Source: Costus lasius
Taxonomy: Eukaryota > Streptophyta > Magnoliopsida > Zingiberales > Costaceae
Direction: 5' to 3'
Length of the DNA stretch: 64,000 nucleotides
Assembly: GCA_027563935.2 (NCBI GenBank)
Contig: CM050449.1
Location: 46,784,507-46,848,506, forward strand
Shown: positions 58,282-64,000 of the stretch, piece by piece
Position numbering within the stretch: the first letter of the stretch is position 1
Layout of the letters: each line of letters begins with the position of its first letter
The notes under the pieces: model-generated
The model's database searches: none
Seen by the model: only the letters and a program-made list of their open reading frames with translations
Told to the model about the DNA's origin: nothing
Position numbers and translations under genes: made by a program

Positions 58282-59922
58282 TGTTGGTGTATATGCCCTA
58301 GGACCTAGTATTGGTCCATTATTGTACTACTTGACTTTGATATTTATATATCTTTCTGGCATTGTCATTATCTATGTTTTTTTACATTTGCGATTATGTA
58401 CTTACATGATAATGTCCCTGGAGACAGATTGGATTTGTGCTCAAATGATTGTCCCAAGTCGATGTACCTGAGTGGATATGGGATAGGTCTAGTACTTGTG
58501 AGACTGGTATATGAGCTGGTTAGGCACGAGGTGCTAACACATTAATATGGGTATATTAATGGTAGATATACTGGACAGACCCACTGTGAGGTTATGAGTT
58601 GGTGTCATGAGTTATCCCAACAAGTGATAGAAGATGCATTGATCACTTAACTTGAGGTCATTGGCCATTCCATATGGTTAGGGACATGCTTTGATATAAC
58701 CTAACACCTCACCGTAGTTGGGCGGTAATAACGGTTATCATTGAGCATGCCACGACCCATACGAGAAGGTCAATAGACAGACAAAGGATTTACCCTTTCC
58801 TAAGGGAAGCTTGATATCCACGGAGCTCCTCTATAGTTCTATGACTGAAAGTGTATGGCCATACCCAGGTGAGAAACTGATTTAGTCATAGCCATGTGAT
58901 TGGGTGAAAAACAAGTGGTGACACACTTGTCCAATCGGATATCAGTTCGGCAAAGAGATTGTGATGTATCTGTACCTAGTCACGATGATGGGGATGTCAA
59001 TGTCGATATCCATTCCAATGAGCTGGGTAGCAACAATGCACTGCTAGGTGCCACTCACTGCTTGTTGTGACCTTTGGTCAGCACTGCCAGCGTCAGAGGA
59101 ACCTACAAGGTCGCACACCTTGATACTTGAGTTCTCGTATTGATCAGGAAGCCTTTTGATTCAGTTATTGGATAGCTCAGATCTATTTGGGAGATTTCAT
59201 CCACGCCAATGGGCCTGATGAGATGGAAGAATGTTATTGGAGCCAAACTTCATTTTTGGCAGGTTGACCCATATTTGACCATGGTTGGTCACATTTGGAT
59301 TAGGGTTGCATTGGATTGGATCCAATTGCTTAATCAACCCATGTAATGAAGTTTGGGCTAGCTCATTATCCAATGAGGCCCAATAATAAGTTGTCATGAA
59401 GAGGCAATGGGCTTAAAGGGTATAATGGGGAGAAATCTCCACCCTATTGGCACCTAGGGATATAATGGGGTGGAGTGGGCAAATTTGCTTCATTATGGAA
59501 GCAAATTGCGCCTTTGTTCCCTTGATAGTATGAATGCCTTTAAGGCATGTCTTGGGCTGATATGGTGCTTGGGAATTATGGATAGGTTGAATGAGGTTTA
59601 TGGTAAAGTATTTGAGACTTTCCTTGCCTCAAACCTCCTCATCCTAGCCATACACTTGTCATGATCCTAGCCATTGCCCTTACCCGCCTCTTGCCCTATT
59701 AAAGTAGCCCTAGCCGCCCCCTCTCTAGTGGACAATTGCTTGGAGGCATGAACACAAAGAGGGGTGAGAGCAAGGGCTACTGGCGCAAGCTTCTTCTTCC
59801 ATCAAACCCTAGCCGCAAGAGTCTTCTTCCTTTCCTCTTATCGGCACAAGTGAAGGAAGCTCTTGGCGACAATCTCCTCTTCCCTTCTTCATCATTGGCG
59901 CTTAGACCTTGGAGGTGGTGCT
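58282..59922 (+). repeat. Copia LTR E1, 3' part displaced by E2
   Basis: Starts TGTTGGTGTATATGCCC and runs with D's LTR and the reverse complement of 59923-61876 up to GGAGGTGGTGCT, where E2 begins. The remaining U5 should lie beyond E2, off-window. It is inserted in the Athila-like LTR. Confidence 0.85.
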
Positions 59923-61876
59923 TGTTGGGAAACCCCGGGGACATTTTACAATTTTCAGAGTTGTAGACATACATTTTACGCAGCGGAAGAATGTCCCCGA
60001 AACAGGCCGGTCCCAAAAACCCAGTGAAGATCGCAAGCAAGGGAGTCGACACGATGAGTTAGTAAGTACCTTAGGAGCAATATGGAGCGATGCCGATGTA
60101 GGCGTCCAAGTGTGCACCCTCTGTAGTCTCGCACACACGGATCTCTTGAGTTCTCTTCTTCCACGCCCGGTGCTAGCCTCAGGAAGAAGATCCAAGCCTT
60201 AGGAAGATGTTTTACTTCTCTTACGCCACCTAGAGAAATAGATGCGCCAAGTGAAGAGGGAAAACTACCCAAGCCGCCAAGCCCTAGGTCTCTTTGCGCC
60301 AAGAGGAAAGGAGGAAGAGGCTTGCGGTTATGGAAGATGCGCCCTTGCTCCAAGCACTCGCCCCTCTCCTTGTGTTCATGCCTTCAAGGATTGATTACAC
60401 GTAAGAGGGGGCGACTAGGGTCACATTTATAGGGCAAGAGGCGGTTAGGGTAATGGCTAGGATCATGACAAGTGTAGGGCTAGGATGAGGAGGTTTGAGA
60501 CAAGGAAAGTCTCCAAGACATTTCCATAATTCTCATTCAAACTTTCCTTCTGTTCCCACGCCTTTCCTTGTGCGCCAAGGCCTTGCCTTGCGCCTCAAGC
60601 AATGCCATAAAGGCATTCATTCCATCATAGCAAGAGAGGGGAGGCGCCCTTTACTTCCATAATGAAGCAAAGGCGCCAACATGACCCCATTATGCCCCTA
60701 GGCGCCTAATGGTTCATGTTTCTCCCCATTATACCCTTTTAGCCTCTCATCTCTTCATGAGAACTTGTCATTGGGCCTCATTGGATAATGAGCTAGCCCA
60801 AAACTTCATTACATGGGTTGATTAAGCACTTGGATCCAATCCAATGCAACCCTAATCCAAATGTGACCAACCATGGTCAAATACGGGTCAACCTGCCAAA
60901 AATGAAGTTTGGCTCCAATAACATTCTTCCATCTCATCAGGCCCATTGGCGCTGATGAAATCTCCCAATTAGATCCGAGTTATCCAATAACTCGATCATA
61001 AGGCTTCCCGATCAATACGAGAACTCAAGTATCAAGGTGTGCGACCCTGTAGGTTCCTCTGACGCTGGCAGTGCTGACCAGAGGTCATCACAAGCAGTGA
61101 GTGGCACCTAGCAGTGCATCGCTGCTACCTAGGTCGTTGGAATGGATATCGACATCGACATCCCCATCATCGCAACTACGTACAGATGCATTACAGTCTC
61201 TTTGTCGTACTGATATCCGATTGGACAAGTGTGTCACCACTTGTTTTCTCAATCACATGGCTATGACTAAAACAGGTTCCTCACCTGGGTATGGGCCATA
61301 CACTCTCAGTCATAGAACAACATAATGGAGCTCCATGGATATCATACTTCCTTAGAGAAGGGGCAAATCCTATGTCTGTCCATTGATCTTCTCATATGGG
61401 TCGTGACATGCTCAATAACAACCGTTATGACCTCCCAGCTACGGCAAGGTGTTAGGTTGTATCAAAGCAAGTCCCTAACCATATAGAATGATCAATGACC
61501 TCAAGTCAAGGGATCAATGCATCTCCTGTCACTTATGAGGATAACTCATGACACCAAGTCATAGCCTCATAGCGGGTCTATCCAGTATATCCTCCAATGA
61601 TATACCCATGTGTCTACGTTAGCAGCCACATGCCTAACCAGCCCACATACGAGTCTCTCAAGTACCAGAGCTGTCCCATATCTACTCAGGTACATCGACT
61701 GGGGACAATTATTTGAGCACAGATCCAATCTGTCTCCAGGGACATTATCATGTAAGTACACAATCGCAGGTGTAGTCAAACAATGATAACGACAATGCCA
61801 GAATGATATATAAATATCAATGGTCAAGTAGTACATAAGTTGACCAAAACTAGGTCCTAGGGCATACACACTAACA
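59923..61876 (-). repeat. 3' LTR of E2 (1954 bp)
   Basis: On the minus strand it begins TGTTAGTGTGTATGCCC and ends GGGGTTTCCCAACA. A TATAAAT box is present on the minus strand near 60425-60432. It forms a long imperfect inverted repeat with E1 (58282-59922). Confidence 0.92.
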
Positions 61877-61897
61877 ATCTCCCACTTGCATTAAGAC

Positions 61898-64000
61898 CTA
61901 GAAGTTGAGGAATCTCAACCCCATAACTCTAGCGTGACCATCATGCTTCTGCTGCGCCAAAGCCTTGGTCAATGGGTCTGCCAGATTGTTCTCTGTGTCT
62001 ACTCTGCTAATCTTGACATCACCTCTGTCAATGATCTCTCTGATCAGGTGAAATCTTCTGAGTATGTATTTGGATCTTTGATGAGACCGTGGTTCCTTGG
62101 CTTGTTCAATTGCTCCATTGTTGTCACAGTAGAGTTCAATGGGATCCATTGCACTAGGTACCACTTGAAGATCACATAAGAACTTCCTTATCCAAACAGC
62201 TTCCTTGGCTGCCTCAGAAGCAGCCACATACTCAGCTTCGGTTGTAGAATCTACTATGGTGGATTGCTTGAAGCTCTTCCAACATACAGCGCCTCCATTT
62301 ATCTTGAACACATAGCCGGCCTGCGATCTAAAGTCGTCAGGGTCAGACTGGAATGATGCGTCAGTATAGCCCTGCATACTGAGCTCTTCCTGTCCCCCAT
62401 AGACCAAGAACAAATCCTTAGTTCTTCTCAGATACTTTAGGATGTTCTTTACAGCCACCCAGTGCTGTAGACCTGGATTGGATTGGTATCGGCTGGTTAT
62501 GCTTACAGCATATGCTACATCTGGTCTAGTACATAACATTGCATACATGATCAATCCTCCTACCGAAGCATAAGGAATTCGACTCATGTCATCCCTCTCA
62601 GCCTGTGTTGTAGGGCACTGGCTCTTTGAGAGAGTAAGGTCATGTCTCACTGGAAGGTATCCTTTCTTGGATTGCTCCATGTAGAACCTCTCTAGTATCT
62701 TATCAATGTAAGTACTTTGACTAAGGGCCAGAAGCCTCTTGGATCTATCCCGGTAGATCCTCACGCCTAGAATATAGGCGGCCTCCCCTAAGTCTTTCAT
62801 CTCAAAACACTTCCCCAACCATGTCTTCATAGCTTGAAGACTAGGGATGTCGTTTCCGATGAGCAGTATGTCATCAACATACAAGACCAGAAAAATCACC
62901 AAGCTCCCACTGAATTTTTTGTATACACAGGCGTCATCTTCGCTTTTGATAAAGCCATAATCTCTCACGGCCTCATCAAATCGAAGATTCCAACTTCGAG
63001 ATGCTTGTTTTAATCCATAAATGGACCTCTTTAGCCTGCAGACCTTATTAGCCTCTGCAGGATGGATGAAGCCATCAGGTTGTGACATATACACATCCTC
63101 AGTCAGCTTCCCGTTAAGGAATGCTATCTTCACATCCATCTGCCATATCTCATAGTCATGATATGCAGCTATAGCAAGCAGAATCCGAATGGATTTAATC
63201 ATGGCAACCGGCGAGAAGGTTTCATCATAGTCCACCCCGTGGACTTATTTAAATCCTTTAGCCACTAGTCTACCCTTATAGGTAACTATTTTGCCATCCA
63301 TGTCTGTCTTCTTCTTGAAGACCCATTTACACCCTATGGGTTTTACCCCATCAGGCAGCTCAACCAAATCCCAGACTTGGTTAGCCGACATGGAATCCAT
63401 CTCGGATCGCATGGCGTCAAGCCATTTCTCAGAGTCCGGTCCACTGACCGCCTCATCATAGGTTCTAGGTTCATCCTCAATGATGAAGATCCCATCGTGT
63501 TGGGTCGGTACCGACCCATACCTTTCAGGTGCATGATGAATTCTCCCAGACCTACGCGGAACCTGTGTCTGAGCCTCCGGTTGCCTAGCAACCGGTGCAG
63601 GTGGCCCAGATTCAATCTCTTTGTCTTGTGCTTGCACTTGGACCTCATCCAAGTCAAACTTCCTCCCACTAACTTCTTTCATAAGAAATTCTTTCTCTAG
63701 AAAGACAGCACCCCGAGCAACAAAAACTTTGTTCTCGGTTGGGACATAGAAGTAGTATCCTTTAGTTTCCTTAGGATACCCCACAAACACACACTTATTA
63801 GATCTAGGTTCTAGCTTGCTAGAATCCTGACGTTTGACATAAGCCTCACATCCCCAGATCCTGATAAACGTGAGATTAGGGCGTCTCCCACTCCACACCT
63901 CGTATGGTATTTTGGAGACACTCTTAGATGGAACATTATTCAGTATCAGAGAAGCTGTTTCTAGTGCATGCCCCCAGAATGATGAAGGTAGAGTTGCATG
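61898..64000 (-). pseudogene. Copia pol of E2 (integrase end, RT, RNase H; one stop)
   Basis: The frame is open from the window edge at 64000, starting in the integrase C-terminal region (SFWGHALETASLILNNVPSK). It then reads IRIWGCEAYVKRQ, the linker before RT (SGRIHHAPERYGSV) and MDSMSANQVWDL, up to TAA at 63247-63245, where A-C have CAA (FKQIYGIDYDE). It then continues with DYDETFSPVAMIKSIR, DVKIAFLNGKL, YVDDILLIGND, RNase H GYTDASFQSD and STTEAEYVAASEA. It ends at 61898. A single nonsense codon breaks the visible part. Gag and protease lie off-window. Confidence 0.93.

Larger units (their letters stand above)
59923..64000 (-). mobile_element. Copia element E2, minus strand, 3' half
   Basis: On the minus strand: pol from the window edge to 61898, polypurine tract AAGTGGGAGAT (61887-61877) and 3' LTR 61876-59923. 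It belongs to the Angela/BARE-like group, with pol close to that of A-C but LTRs of the D family. It sits inside LTR E1 in opposite orientation; candidate duplication GTGCT at 59918-59922, other side off-window. Confidence 0.9.

Overview
This window is plant nuclear DNA made almost entirely of LTR retrotransposons. The evidence is plant-type Ty1/copia and Ty3/gypsy polyproteins, LTRs ending TG...CA, and primer-binding sites matching initiator tRNA-Met or (Athila type) tRNA-Asp. I found no host protein-coding gene. The density, the nesting and a CRM-like chromovirus suggest heterochromatic, perhaps pericentromeric, DNA. The species cannot be named from this sequence.

Layout. Bases 1-28197 are a four-level nest of Angela/BARE-like copia elements on the + strand. 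Element D (20986-28197 plus an off-window start) is decayed. Its 5' LTR was hit by element B (3180-10746 continuing at 19851-20985). B's two LTRs were each hit by a sister element of B's own family: A (1-3179, 3' half only) in the 5' LTR and C (10747-19845, complete, TSD TGATG) in the 3' LTR. C's two LTRs differ by one substitution and a C-run length, so C is very young, yet its polyprotein has two stop codons. B and C have a 1.8-kb leader with paired hairpins that covary with those of D.

Bases 28198-28878 are a fragment of gypsy gag (- strand). Bases 28879-35617 are a CRM-like chromovirus (TGATG...CATCA LTRs, polyprotein stop codon inside the 3' LTR, two internal stops, truncated 3' LTR). 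Bases 35618-38240 are the 5' LTR and PBS of another element on the - strand. Bases 38241-40471 are AT-rich, with short direct repeats and a decayed tRNA-Gly(GCC)-like sequence. A solo LTR with perfect CTTAG duplications lies at 40477-42284. A degraded minus-strand gypsy integrase (44428-45362) follows, then a truncated copia LTR (45363-46558).

Bases 46559-58281 hold Athila-type material: a minus-strand element (integrase, ORF-1-like gene, part of the 3' LTR), a plus-strand element with LTR, PBS and ORF-1-like gene but no gag-pol, and another Athila-like LTR. All carry arrays of short palindromes. The arm sequences match between the LTR and the internal array of one element but differ between elements. 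The window ends with two copia LTRs of one family in opposite orientation (58282-59922 and 59923-61876); the second belongs to a minus-strand copia pol running off the right edge.

The elements are parasites rather than a pathway. What links them is insertion order (D, then B, then A and C; likewise the plus Athila LTR, then E1, then E2) and recurring leader and LTR structures that may serve RNA packaging or dimerisation. All LTR comparisons and RNA foldings were done by eye.
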